From JAJDFU01 sp964641965 (GTDB taxonomy: Bacteria > Bacteroidota > Bacteroidia > Chitinophagales > Saprospiraceae): a stretch of DNA of 55,435 nucleotides. A program made the position numbers and the translations under genes. The stretch's first letter is position 1, and each line of letters opens with the position of its first letter. The notes below the pieces were generated by a model. It saw only the letters and a program-made list of their open reading frames with translations. It was not told the origin of the DNA and ran no database searches. Below, piece by piece: positions 8,314 to 17,322 of the stretch. Where the stretch lies: NCBI GenBank assembly GCA_964641965.1, contig CAZXLD010000032.1, forward strand, positions 1 to 55,435. Reading direction: 5' to 3'.

Positions 8314-8883
8314 ATGTACGGGAGGCTGATCGTCATTTTTCTAGGTCTTGCTTTGTTCATCAATAGTTGCAACAATCTCCTGTCTCAGTTGGCAGGAACC
8401 TATAAACTGCGAACCCTGGACATCAAACAGGCAATTGCCTCCGGAATTGAGGATGCGGAATATATCCAGATCGATAATGTTTGCCCCGGCCCCGAGCTTC
8501 ACACCTGGGAAGGCGCTCGAAAGTGGAAAGACGGGATTGCCTATTTTGCTTTGGGACCTTGTGCTCAGGCAGCTGTCCAGTCTTCCCAACAATCTGATTT
8601 TCAATATATAGGATGGGCCTATTTGCCAAAAGATTCTATGGCTACCTACTATCCGGGATTACCGGTTGGTCCTTTGAATGTTAAAGGGCTGGTACGAAAA
8701 CCACCCCGACCGGCACGTGGCTTGGTAAATCAACAATTTGACAAGACAAACGGGCGGTTAATTTTCCTTCGCCTGGATACAAAACCCGTACATTGGGGAT
8801 GGTTTTTAGCGGGTATGTTATTGCCTGTTTTGGTTATTGGTTGGATGGAAAACCGATCCTACAATCGAAAAAAGAAGGTATGA
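8314..8883 (+). CDS. Unknown membrane-anchored lipoprotein-like protein, coupled to bioB
   Basis: 189 residues of no family I recognise. The N-terminus has a signal with a possible lipobox (FINSC, Cys19), the middle has a two-Cys extracytoplasmic segment (NVCPGPELHTWEG, ALGPCAQA), and a second hydrophobic helix at about 158-175 is followed by a basic tail ending in RKKKV. Expected topology is an exposed domain held by an N-terminal lipid or anchor and a C-terminal helix. The stop overlaps the bioB start as ATGA, so expression is coupled. Function in this run is unknown. Confidence 0.75.
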   Translation: MYGRLIVIFLGLALFINSCNNLLSQLAGTYKLRTLDIKQAIASGIEDAEYIQIDNVCPGPELHTWEGARKWKDGIAYFALGPCAQAAVQSSQQSDFQYIGWAYLPKDSMATYYPGLPVGPLNVKGLVRKPPRPARGLVNQQFDKTNGRLIFLRLDTKPVHWGWFLAGMLLPVLVIGWMENRSYNRKKKV

Positions 8884-9989
8884 GTAACACAAAAAAAACC
8901 TGGACGCTGGAGGATATCTTGGCGGTCTACAGGACCCCTTTACTGGAACTGGTTTTTCAGGCCGCCACCGTACACCGCCAATATCATGATCCATCAAAGG
9001 TTCAGATCAGTTCCCTTTTGTCTATAAAAACCGGGGGATGCCCTGAAGACTGTGCCTATTGCCCTCAGGCTGCCCGTTATTTCACAGATATTGATGAAAA
9101 TGACTTGATGTCTGTTGATCAGGTCCGTACGGCGGCTTTGCGGGCTAAGGAAATGGGAGCTTCCAGGCTTTGTATGGGTGCAGCTTGGCGAAATGTGCAA
9201 GAAGGTAAGGATTTTGATCATGTGCTTCAACTCGTAAAAACCGTCAATGCCCAGGACCTGGAGGTTTGCTGTACGTTGGGTATGGTAACCGAGCACCAGG
9301 CTCGTGCACTTTCAGAAGCTGGTTTATACGCTTACAACCATAATCTGGACACTTCCGAAAACTACTACAAGGAGATTATTTCGACCCGAGGATACGAAGA
9401 TCGTTTGAAAACGTTGGACAATGTGCGTAAAGCCAGTTTGACTGTTTGTTCCGGTGGAATAATAGGTATGGGAGAACGGGTTGAGGATCGTTGTCATATG
9501 CTTTTGACTTTGTCTTCTATGGAGACACCCCCAGAGTCGGTGCCCATTAATGCGCTTGTTCCGGTGGAAGGTACGCCTCTCGAAAACCAGGAAGTCGTAT
9601 CTATTTGGGAAATGATCCGGATGGTTGCCACCACGCGAATTGTATTGCCTGAATCGGTTGTTCGTCTTTCTGCTGGGCGAACCCAGATGACACAGGAAGG
9701 TCAGGCCTTGTGTTTCCTTGCCGGGGCAGGATCCATTTTTGCCGGCGACAAGCTACTGACCACTCCCAATCCGGATGCGAATGAGGATCTCGAGATGTTT
9801 AAAACACTCGGGCTCCAGCCAACTGAAGCCTTCGCGAAAGGCAAACTGCCCCAATCCGGTAGTGCGCATGCTAATCCTGAGTTGGAAAGTCAACCCGAAA
9901 AATGGTCTCGACCTGGGCACCGAATAGAATCGAATTTAACTTACACGCGTTTGGCTAAAGAAAAACGCCAAGCGCTCAAGGAAAAATAA
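8880..9989 (+). CDS. bioB: Biotin synthase
   Basis: Radical-SAM enzyme that inserts sulfur into dethiobiotin, the last step of the pathway. The motif GGCPEDCAYCPQ provides Cys54, Cys58 and Cys61 for the [4Fe-4S] cluster, followed by RLCMGAAWR, YNHNLDTS, CSGGIIGMGE and SAGRTQM. The frame is open upstream to 8793, but the ATG at 8880 gives the normal N-terminus (369 residues) and an ATGA overlap with the preceding gene. The C-terminal ~35 residues beyond the usual domain are polar and Lys-rich. Confidence 0.96.
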   Translation: MSNTKKTWTLEDILAVYRTPLLELVFQAATVHRQYHDPSKVQISSLLSIKTGGCPEDCAYCPQAARYFTDIDENDLMSVDQVRTAALRAKEMGASRLCMGAAWRNVQEGKDFDHVLQLVKTVNAQDLEVCCTLGMVTEHQARALSEAGLYAYNHNLDTSENYYKEIISTRGYEDRLKTLDNVRKASLTVCSGGIIGMGERVEDRCHMLLTLSSMETPPESVPINALVPVEGTPLENQEVVSIWEMIRMVATTRIVLPESVVRLSAGRTQMTQEGQALCFLAGAGSIFAGDKLLTTPNPDANEDLEMFKTLGLQPTEAFAKGKLPQSGSAHANPELESQPEKWSRPGHRIESNLTYTRLAKEKRQALKEK

Positions 9990-10027
9990 ATTGCCACTTC
10001 AAGCCTTTTCAGTCTAACAAAGCACCT

Positions 10028-10801
10028 ATGGAAAACCAGCATCGAACCCAAATTGCAGCCGGCAACTGGAAAATGAATACTACTTACCAGGAGGGTAGGG
10101 ATCTGGCACTCGAAATTATCGAGCAGCTGCAGACTTCGGAGATTCTTGTTATCATGGCTCCTCCATTCGTTCATCTGAAGCAGGTTTCCACCCTGGTAAA
10201 CGATATTTCCAATGTTAAAATAGCTGCTCAGAATTGCCATTTTGAAGAATCCGGGGCCTACACCGGAGAGATCGCTCCCAGGATGTTGCGTTCGGTTGGT
10301 GTCTCGCACGTCATTTTAGGGCATAGCGAACGGAGAGCCTATTTCCAGGAGGATAGTGCCATGCTCGCTAAAAAGGTAGATGCCTGTTTACAAAATGAAT
10401 TGACACCCATTTTCTGTTGTGGTGAAAAGTTGGAAGAACGAGAGGCAGGCAAACAGGAAGAAACCGTACGCGCCCAAATCGAAGAAGCTCTATTTCATCT
10501 GGACGCCGATGCTTTTACGGGTTTGATCCTTGCCTATGAGCCAGTCTGGGCTATTGGAACCGGTAAAACAGCTTCGCCTGAGCAAGCCCAGGAGATGCAT
10601 GCTTTTATTCGCAGCCTTATCGAGGAAAAATATGGTGCCGAAACAGCACAAAGTGTATCTATTCTTTATGGGGGTAGCGTAAAACCAGCAAATGCGAAAG
10701 ACCTTTTTGCCCAAAAAGACGTAGATGGCGGTTTGGTGGGCGGTGCTTCACTCCAGGCAGATGATTTTAATCAGATCATCCAGGCTTTCCCGGCTGATTA
10801 A
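10028..10801 (+). CDS. tpiA: Triosephosphate isomerase
   Basis: Interconverts dihydroxyacetone phosphate and glyceraldehyde 3-phosphate in glycolysis. 257 residues with the catalytic lysine motif AAGNWKMN, the histidine motif ILGHSERR, the glutamate motif AYEPVWAIGTGKTA and the phosphate-binding end YGGSVKPAN. It follows bioB by 38 bp on the same strand and may be read through from the biotin run; no terminator is visible between them. Confidence 0.98.
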   Translation: MENQHRTQIAAGNWKMNTTYQEGRDLALEIIEQLQTSEILVIMAPPFVHLKQVSTLVNDISNVKIAAQNCHFEESGAYTGEIAPRMLRSVGVSHVILGHSERRAYFQEDSAMLAKKVDACLQNELTPIFCCGEKLEEREAGKQEETVRAQIEEALFHLDADAFTGLILAYEPVWAIGTGKTASPEQAQEMHAFIRSLIEEKYGAETAQSVSILYGGSVKPANAKDLFAQKDVDGGLVGGASLQADDFNQIIQAFPAD

Positions 10802-10887
10802 GTATCACTTTTTTGGATAAATGATTCTTTTTTCTCCGTTCAAACCCTTAACTTACAAGAATCCATTTTATCCAAATCACCTAGCGA

Positions 10888-11751
10888 ATGAATAGTGTTG
10901 TCACTCAAAGGTTTATCAAGTGCCACGATAAGCTAAAGGAGGAAAAGCACGTTCGTTCCAGCCGCCAATTCGCCCTTTCCCTGGAGTATTTGCCTCAGAG
11001 TTTAAGCGAAATACTGAAAGGGCGCCGGGATGTTACTATAGAATTACTTCGGAAAGCTATTGAAAAATACAAGCTCAACCCTGTTTTCCTATACACGGGG
11101 GAAGGTCCCATGTTTATGAGTGAAGAATGGGGGGGACAGTTTCGGGTATTGACTATAGTCACGGACAACCAGCAAGAAGAACGGATCGTTCATGTTCCCA
11201 TACCTGCCCAGGCTGGTTATGCAGGTGAAATGTCCGATCCGGGTTTTGTTGAAGAACTGCCTACCTATACACTTCCCGATTACAAGTATCGGACAGGCAC
11301 ACATCGATCTTTTGATGTGGCCGGAGATAGCATGGAGCCTACCTTATTCGAAGGAGACAAAGTGGTGTGCAATTTTATGGAGCCCGGACATTGGGAGAGT
11401 AGTATTAAGGATAGTTATGTCTATGTAGTGGTGACCCGAAGTGATGTAGGGGTAAAGCGGGTAAAAAACCTGTTGAAAACAGACCGGGAGTTAGAACTGG
11501 TATCCGACAACTCTTTCTACCATCCATACCGGATCGGCTTGGCCGACATTCGCGAAATTTGGTATGTACGTGCCAAGATCAGCCCCTTCCTTCCCTCTCC
11601 CCAAAACGTCCAACGGTATTTGTTGGAGGAAATACAGGCTCTGAAGCAGACCATCTTCCAACAAAACCAGCTTATCCGAAGCTTGAGTGAAAACATCGAA
11701 AAAAGATGGATTGGCTTAGAAGAAAAAGCCACCTTAGAAGAAAAAAGATGA
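10888..11751 (+). CDS. S24/LexA-like transcriptional regulator
   Basis: 287 residues. The N-terminal ~70 residues form a helix-turn-helix-like segment (SLEYLPQSLSEILKGRRDVT). The C-terminal half is a S24 peptidase fold with catalytic Ser148 in VAGDSMEPTLFEGD and Lys190 in DVGVKRV. An Ala-Gly pair in PAQAGYAGE, upstream of the Ser, is a plausible self-cleavage site as in LexA/CI. A charged C-terminal tail (~250-287) looks coiled-coil. Family members respond to DNA damage or other stress; the target here is unknown. It is too long for canonical LexA (~200 residues). Confidence 0.85.
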   Translation: MNSVVTQRFIKCHDKLKEEKHVRSSRQFALSLEYLPQSLSEILKGRRDVTIELLRKAIEKYKLNPVFLYTGEGPMFMSEEWGGQFRVLTIVTDNQQEERIVHVPIPAQAGYAGEMSDPGFVEELPTYTLPDYKYRTGTHRSFDVAGDSMEPTLFEGDKVVCNFMEPGHWESSIKDSYVYVVVTRSDVGVKRVKNLLKTDRELELVSDNSFYHPYRIGLADIREIWYVRAKISPFLPSPQNVQRYLLEEIQALKQTIFQQNQLIRSLSENIEKRWIGLEEKATLEEKR

Positions 11752-11966
11752 AAAAATTCAGGATTAACGGAAAAGTAGTCCATCAGGACCTGGAAGGTGG
11801 TTTCTGGGGAATTGTTGGCGAAGACGGTCGCCAATGGCTACCGATCAATATGCCGGAACAGTTAAAGCGAGAAGGCAAGAAAGTATCGATCACCGTTCGG
11901 GAGTCCGATTCAGTGGGTATCCAAATGTGGGGCGTACCAGTAAAGGTGATTTCCTTCCACACCTGA
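11748..11966 (+). CDS. Small conserved-looking protein coupled to the S24 regulator
   Basis: A 72-residue protein starting MKKFRINGKVVHQDLEGG, rich in predicted beta strands (FWGIVGEDGRQWLPI, KVSITVRE, MWGVPVKVISF), suggesting a small OB- or SH3-like barrel; no named family is recognised. The open frame extends upstream to 11706, but the ATG at 11748 overlaps the regulator's stop as ATGA. That coupling suggests a joint function with the S24 protein. It ends five bases before the convergent accC gene. Confidence 0.7.
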   Translation: MKKFRINGKVVHQDLEGGFWGIVGEDGRQWLPINMPEQLKREGKKVSITVRESDSVGIQMWGVPVKVISFHT

Positions 11967-11971
11967 GTTTC

Positions 11972-13441
11972 CTATCGCTTCAATCTCCAATCCGGGCCGT
12001 TGGCATTAGGTGCTCTTACCAATCGGGATTGCTGATCAAAAAGATAGACCGCCAGCCGTGCCGCCAAGGCCGCGTCTTCTTTCTTTTCTTCAGAGAGTGA
12101 AGATCCATTGAAATGTTTGCCTACGAAACCGGTATCAAACTCTCCGGAAAGAAAAGCCGGATGATTCATTACAAAATTCCCGAAGGGTAATGTTGTCGTT
12201 ACTCCTTCAATTTGGTAAGCTTCGATCGCTTCTCGCATCCGCTGGATCGCTTCCGAACGATTGCTGCCATAGGTGATAAGCTTGGCAATCATGGGGTCAT
12301 AGTAGATCGGGATAGGCATTCCTTGTTCATATCCATCGTCTACCCGAATATTTATCCCCTCAGGTCGGATGTAGGTCTCCAAGGTGCCAATGTTAGGTAG
12401 GAAATTATTTTCAGGATCTTCCGCATATACCCTAAGTTCCATGGCGTGTCCCTGGATGCGCAAGTCTTCTTGTTGTATAGATAGTGGTTCACCTCTGGCG
12501 ATTCGGATTTGCTGTTCCACCAAATCGATTCCGGTGATATATTCCGTTACCGGATGCTCCACCTGCAAGCGGGTGTTCATTTCCAGGAAATAATAGTTCA
12601 AGTTGGCGTCCACCAAAAACTCAACCGTTCCGGCTCCAACATAGTCGCAGGATCTCGCCACATTGACAGCCGCTTCTCCCATGATTTGCCGGATTTCGGG
12701 AGTCAGGATGGCAGAAGGAGCTTCCTCAACCACTTTTTGATGCCGCCGCTGGATACTACATTCCCGTTCAAATAAATAGAGCGTGTTGCCATGCTGATCT
12801 GCAAGGATTTGCATTTCTATGTGTCGGGGAGAAGTAATGTACTTTTCAACGAATACCGACCCATCTCCAAATGCGGAGGTGGCTTCGCTAATAGCGCGTT
12901 TCATTTGCTCTTCCAGGTCTTCGGGGCGATCGACTACGCGCATCCCTTTACCCCCGCCTCCAGCCGATGCTTTGATCAGTACTGGGTACCCAACTTCTTC
13001 GGCTATTTGCAATGCTTTTTTCGGATCAGTAACTGCCTCGTCTATACCGGGCACCATGGGAATGTCGTAGGACCTTACGGCCTCTTTTGCTGCCAGTTTG
13101 CTACCCATTACCCGGATAGAATGGGCGCTGGGCCCAATAAAAGTCAGGTCGGCCTCGGCTACGGCTTCAGCAAAATTTCCGTTCTCGCTCAAAAAGCCGT
13201 ACCCCGGATGAATACCTTCGGCTCCGGTATCCTTAGCGGCCTGAATAATGCGATCTCCATTTAAATACGATTCACTGGAGGGGCTCGGTCCAATAAAAAC
13301 AGCCTCATCAGCAAGTTTGACATGAGGTGCTTCACGGTCTGCTTCAGAAAAAACGGCAACGGTCTGAATACCCATTTTTCGGGCAGATCGAATAACGCGC
13401 ATGGCGATCTCTCCGCGGTTGGCTACTAGGATCTTTTGCAT
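11972..13441 (-). CDS. accC: Acetyl-CoA carboxylase, biotin carboxylase subunit
   Basis: ATP-dependent carboxylation of biotin on its carrier protein, the first half-reaction of malonyl-CoA synthesis. 489 residues with MQKILVANRGEIAMR at the N-terminus, the ATP-grasp loop KASAGGGGKGMR, FVEKYI, ERECSIQRRHQKVVEEAPS and the active-site segment FLEMNTRLQVEHPVTE. The C-terminus is about 40 residues longer than E. coli AccC and ends polar. It has no carrier domain, so it is a separate subunit. accB and accA/D are not in this window. Pyruvate or propionyl-CoA carboxylase subunits are alternatives. It is convergent with the biotin run that makes its cofactor. Confidence 0.93.
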   Translation of the reverse strand: MQKILVANRGEIAMRVIRSARKMGIQTVAVFSEADREAPHVKLADEAVFIGPSPSSESYLNGDRIIQAAKDTGAEGIHPGYGFLSENGNFAEAVAEADLTFIGPSAHSIRVMGSKLAAKEAVRSYDIPMVPGIDEAVTDPKKALQIAEEVGYPVLIKASAGGGGKGMRVVDRPEDLEEQMKRAISEATSAFGDGSVFVEKYITSPRHIEMQILADQHGNTLYLFERECSIQRRHQKVVEEAPSAILTPEIRQIMGEAAVNVARSCDYVGAGTVEFLVDANLNYYFLEMNTRLQVEHPVTEYITGIDLVEQQIRIARGEPLSIQQEDLRIQGHAMELRVYAEDPENNFLPNIGTLETYIRPEGINIRVDDGYEQGMPIPIYYDPMIAKLITYGSNRSEAIQRMREAIEAYQIEGVTTTLPFGNFVMNHPAFLSGEFDTGFVGKHFNGSSLSEEKKEDAALAARLAVYLFDQQSRLVRAPNANGPDWRLKR

Positions 13442-13521
13442 GTGGCAGGTAGGTTGGTTTCGTCGGAGACTAAGCTAAAAAAAGTTGATCCATTCGGAAA
13501 TGACTATTGGTATTTCGACCA

Positions 13522-13558
13522 ATAAAAAAGGAGACCAATGTCATGTTTGGTCTCCTTC
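13522..13558 (-). terminator. Rho-independent terminator downstream of the 13579-14373 lipoprotein gene
   Basis: An 11-bp perfect stem (13528-13538 with 13547-13557). Read on the minus strand it is followed by TTTTTTATT. It lies 21 bp past the stop of the lipoprotein gene and separates it from accC. Confidence 0.85.
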
Positions 13559-13578
13559 TTTAAGCGAATACGATTAGG

Positions 13579-14373
13579 TTACTGTTCTTTTGGCATGTAT
13601 TCCTTCAAAGTGAAGGTGCGCGTAACCGGATTTAGGGGCGTATCAACCGTATTGTCTGCTCCGTCTATCAAGGTAAGGGTTATGGTGTTTTCACCCATCG
13701 GCAGACCTTCCAGATAATAGGGTTGCCAAACATCCATTATTTTCTCTTCCCCATTGATATTGGCTTTCACTTTATAGTCGGTTCCCAAATTGGCATTCAC
13801 CAGATAGAAATCAAGCATGACCTTATCGGTTTGCTCCTTGCCTACATAGGTTCCTTTGGGTCGGCTGTAGAACAACATAGGGTCCATAATATCTTCGCTA
13901 CTGGTGATCGTATTGTTAGTTATGGTAACCTTTTGGGCTTTGTAAGCCGTGCCGTTCTTAATACTCTCGTGGTACGACCTGGATAGAAAAGCCAGGATAT
14001 AGTGTTCTCCATCCCCTATTTTGTAGTCGAATGAACTTTCATACTTAGCTGCATAGGGCATATTATCCACGATTAGATGTATATGTTGCCCCTTAGCCGA
14101 GTTGGCACACATTTTGGCTTCTGCATCCGGTGTTTGGATCCCTAATTCATAGTCAGCAACTCCAAAATTGAAAGTGCCGTTTTCAAATGCCATACTTGTC
14201 ATGGTAGCATTAGGGTAAGCCTGGGATGGCGTAAAAGGGCTTACGGCCAAGGCGGTAACTTTAACCAGTTCGGCATCTGCTTCCGTATCAGTGGTTTGTT
14301 TTTCTCCTCCAGAACTTCCACAGCTCGACAGTAGAAGCATAAAGGCAAATAAAGAAAAAGGAATAAGTCTCAT
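13579..14373 (-). CDS. Exported lipoprotein of a Bacteroidota 'phosphopeptide-binding'-labelled family
   Basis: 264 residues from the ATG at 14373. The frame extends to 14538, but only this start places a signal peptide with lipobox LLLSSCGSS at the N-terminus. The conserved core contains NSAKGQHIHLIVDN, AFLSRSYHESIKN, MLFYSRPKGTYVG and YYLEGLPMGENTI. I recall similar Bacteroidota proteins labelled 'phosphopeptide-binding protein', but that is memory and not a functional proof. The HIH motif could bind metal. The protein likely sits on the periplasmic or outer-membrane face. Confidence 0.8.
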   Translation of the reverse strand: MRLIPFSLFAFMLLLSSCGSSGGEKQTTDTEADAELVKVTALAVSPFTPSQAYPNATMTSMAFENGTFNFGVADYELGIQTPDAEAKMCANSAKGQHIHLIVDNMPYAAKYESSFDYKIGDGEHYILAFLSRSYHESIKNGTAYKAQKVTITNNTITSSEDIMDPMLFYSRPKGTYVGKEQTDKVMLDFYLVNANLGTDYKVKANINGEEKIMDVWQPYYLEGLPMGENTITLTLIDGADNTVDTPLNPVTRTFTLKEYMPKEQ

Positions 14374-14484
14374 GGTAATGACGATTTTTGGTGTTAGCAG
14401 GGCAAAGGTACAAAGACCTGCCTCAGGTTGGTTACCCAAGCCCTGTGTTCTATCCATTGAAAGCCTTCGATACCGAATTTGTTC

Positions 14485-14524
14485 ATTTAAACAAGAGTGC
14501 CCCCTGCAACTACAGGAGGCACAC
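14485..14524 (-). terminator. Probable terminator of the 14554-17079 gene
   Basis: A 10-bp inverted repeat with one mismatch (14497-14506 with 14513-14522). On the minus strand it is followed by the moderately T-rich TCTTGTTT. It starts 32 bp past the stop of the first metalloprotease-like gene. Confidence 0.65.
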
Positions 14525-14553
14525 TTACGGGAACTCAATGGCGATACAGCCTC

Positions 14554-17079
14554 CTATTCCGTTTTCAAAAAACGTTTACGGACAATGGAGCCGTCTTCCA
14601 TCAAGACCCGGAAGGTATACAGACCGGGGGCAAAGTTTTGGGTGTATACTTGGTCTCTGAACAGCGTACCAACTGTTTGAATAACCCGATGCTCTACTAT
14701 TCGACCAAGTGGGTCAATGACCTGCCAGGATTTTGCTGCTGTTTTACCTGTTAGTGAAAGTTCAACCTGCAGGGGTTGTGCAGCAATGGGATTCGGGAAA
14801 AGCTTCAGTGCCGCATCGGCTGACAGAACAGGTCTTAAGGCGGTGGTGGCATTCTGGATCTCCAAGTTTTCGATGGCCCATCCCCACCCGACAAGAAACG
14901 GGTCGGAAAACAAGCGGAACCGAATTTCAACCAGGTCTTCGGCAGAAAAAGCATTGTTGGCAAGTAGGTCAATGTTGCGCTTTCGATACAAATTGGGATT
15001 ACCCACAGCAGTCGAATTCTCGCCGTCATTAATCGCAAAGAACGGATCGAACCATTCGGTCCGATCACCCGAATCATAGGGGGTGATGAAAGGTATCCAT
15101 TCTGAAGTACCCACAACCCGACCTTCAATAGCTACGTAGTCCCAGAATTCAAGATCGCCAAATACAGCTCCGGGTTCGCCGGGTTCGACTAATACGATCT
15201 CATCAAAAGACATGGTACCCAGATCTCCTTTTAGTAAAATGGGGATCTTCAATTGGTAAATCAGATTAGTGGTACTGTTATCTCCACCGGCGGGATAGGG
15301 GTGTGGGGAATGAATGGCTGGAGAGCTAAACCCGGAGGGTTGAGTGATCGAAAAATCTCCAACGAAGTCATCCGAAGGTTGGTCAAAATTATTGACATAG
15401 GTAATAACGGAGCTTTGCAGCTCTTGGAACGGTACATTAATAGTGCTGGTTTCCGGGAATCGGGTGGTATTTGGAACATTGGCGAGGTCCACTGCATCGA
15501 AGAAGTAGCGAATGGAATCGTTTACTTGTTTATCAGGCAGATTGATTGCAGCTGTATATCGAACCCCAAACGGATCCTGAGGATCTACCTCCATTGTAGC
15601 GGTAGCCGGAGCATTATCGTTTAGCTGCCAGGTAACGGTTACAGAATCCACGCCGGTAAACAGATCGGATACACTAGCCTCGATCACAATGGTTTCAAAA
15701 TTGATATTATAAGCTTCGGGTGCATTATGTGTGATGACAGGAGGAATGGTATCGATACCAAAAGTAAAACCGAATACAATTTGCTGGCCTGCAATATTGT
15801 TTCCGGGAGAAGAGACCAGCCTTCCACTATTGGTTGCAAGTTCGAAGAAATAAAGGACCTCATCCGACTGCCCGGGACCTGGAATATTGGCAGAATAGGT
15901 ATCCGTTCCTGCATCCGCTGCAAAGGTGATAGTATCCACCGTTATAAATTCATTAAATGAATAGATCATCCGAAGCGTGCTAAAGTCTACTTCTTCGTCA
16001 GTCTGGACACTTACGGTAACGGGAAGCGGATCTGAAGGAGCAATCTCAAGGTCAAAAGTGGGAGGGTTCTCGTAGGTGATAGCGGTATTGACCCAACCTA
16101 GATCGGCCATCATGTCCAAGGAGATTTGCCCTGGATCCAGGATTACTTCACCAGGAGCGCCAAAAGGAACCATTAAGGAATTGCCGCTAATTTCATAAGT
16201 GAACTGATCCAGGTGGTGGATGCTTGAACCTGGTGCATAGGGGTCTGGAGCGTATAATTTGGGTTTGTTTTCTGCCGAAAAGCTTTGGCTCGCAAAAAAC
16301 AAATCATCTGACGCATAAATCTCGGCCAAATCATCTGAAGGATCAGAGACTTGCCCCAGTAGCCTTTGATTTTGGTATTCGATCTCGAAGTCGAAAATAT
16401 TTGGGAATCCTTGTTCAATGAGTGCTCCCTGGTCAAACTCATTTAAACCTGCAAAGCCGGAAAATCCAATTCCATGGAATAATTCATGGAAAATAGTAGT
16501 CACAAAGTCAAATCGACCACCAATTGCTTCAGGGCGAGTATAATCGAAATACCAAGGAAAGTTAGGGTTGATGATGATAAATATGTCGGGTTCGCCCGGG
16601 TTCAACTCCAGACCGGAAATTTTTTCAGCCAAGGAAACAGGATACCAGCAATCAACCAGTGGAGCGTTTTGGAACCCCAGGAAAAAATTACCTGGTCCGG
16701 CAGCAGCCAGGAAATCCGGAAGATCGGTATTTGCCAAAACCAGAATATTTATTGGGATATCCGAGGTGAATAGATTCGAAAGAAGCGGTAAGGTACCTAG
16801 TTCAAGAGCGTCTCTTAATTCTTGGGTAAAGGTGAAACCATCATCGTAAGTCACGTTGAATTGTAATGGGCTGCTGCTCCGACCCTTATTGTTTGACGCC
16901 CGGGCTGGGATGTAGACATTCGATACCTCCTGTTTGACCGGCCTGGAATGAAGTTCCAATTGTTGCCAATTCACCGGGTAGGATTTTTGTTGGATTTCGT
17001 TCGCCTTGATCTGCTTTTGGGCAAGTGAAAGGGTGCTACTGCACAAAAGCAAACATAATAGGAGTAAATTTCTATTCAT
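14554..17079 (-). CDS. T9SS-secreted metalloprotease-like protein, paralogue 1
   Basis: 841 residues with a cleavable signal (NLLLLCLLLCSSTLSLAQ) and a zinc-binding motif HELFHGIGF with His198 and His202. The third His of a metzincin (HExxHxxGxxH) is absent, so the third ligand must lie elsewhere. Beta-rich domains follow (residues ~340-560), then a jelly-roll-like segment (~560-745) and a C-terminal T9SS type A sorting domain from ~755 (LKLFPNPIA...APGLYTFRVLMEDGS). It would cross the outer membrane by T9SS. It is a close paralogue of the gene at 17323-19842. Confidence 0.85.
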   Translation of the reverse strand: MNRNLLLLCLLLCSSTLSLAQKQIKANEIQQKSYPVNWQQLELHSRPVKQEVSNVYIPARASNNKGRSSSPLQFNVTYDDGFTFTQELRDALELGTLPLLSNLFTSDIPINILVLANTDLPDFLAAAGPGNFFLGFQNAPLVDCWYPVSLAEKISGLELNPGEPDIFIIINPNFPWYFDYTRPEAIGGRFDFVTTIFHELFHGIGFSGFAGLNEFDQGALIEQGFPNIFDFEIEYQNQRLLGQVSDPSDDLAEIYASDDLFFASQSFSAENKPKLYAPDPYAPGSSIHHLDQFTYEISGNSLMVPFGAPGEVILDPGQISLDMMADLGWVNTAITYENPPTFDLEIAPSDPLPVTVSVQTDEEVDFSTLRMIYSFNEFITVDTITFAADAGTDTYSANIPGPGQSDEVLYFFELATNSGRLVSSPGNNIAGQQIVFGFTFGIDTIPPVITHNAPEAYNINFETIVIEASVSDLFTGVDSVTVTWQLNDNAPATATMEVDPQDPFGVRYTAAINLPDKQVNDSIRYFFDAVDLANVPNTTRFPETSTINVPFQELQSSVITYVNNFDQPSDDFVGDFSITQPSGFSSPAIHSPHPYPAGGDNSTTNLIYQLKIPILLKGDLGTMSFDEIVLVEPGEPGAVFGDLEFWDYVAIEGRVVGTSEWIPFITPYDSGDRTEWFDPFFAINDGENSTAVGNPNLYRKRNIDLLANNAFSAEDLVEIRFRLFSDPFLVGWGWAIENLEIQNATTALRPVLSADAALKLFPNPIAAQPLQVELSLTGKTAAKSWQVIDPLGRIVEHRVIQTVGTLFRDQVYTQNFAPGLYTFRVLMEDGSIVRKRFLKTE

Positions 17080-17261
17080 TTCAATAGCCTTTTCGTTTGG
17101 GAAAGAATAAAACCTGAATGATCACATAGTTGAAAAAACAAGCTTAAATAACACAATTCTCCAATTTAAAGTAGAAAGAAAAAAATGGATTTGACTCGGT
17201 GTCGAAAAATCATCCCGTTAGTCGGTCAGGATATTGACTTAAAATGCCCCAAATCGGTCAG

Positions 17262-17302
17262 AAAAAAAATAACCCCACACCGCAACGGCGGCATGGGGTT
17301 AT
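17262..17302 (-). terminator. Strong rho-independent terminator of the 17323-19842 gene
   Basis: A 9-bp outer stem (17269-17277 with 17294-17302), with a further GC pairing inside. On the minus strand it is followed by eight T residues. It lies 20 bp past the stop of the second metalloprotease-like gene, so the two paralogues are probably separate transcripts. Confidence 0.9.
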
Positions 17303-17322
17303 CCACGGAGACTTCCTAATTG

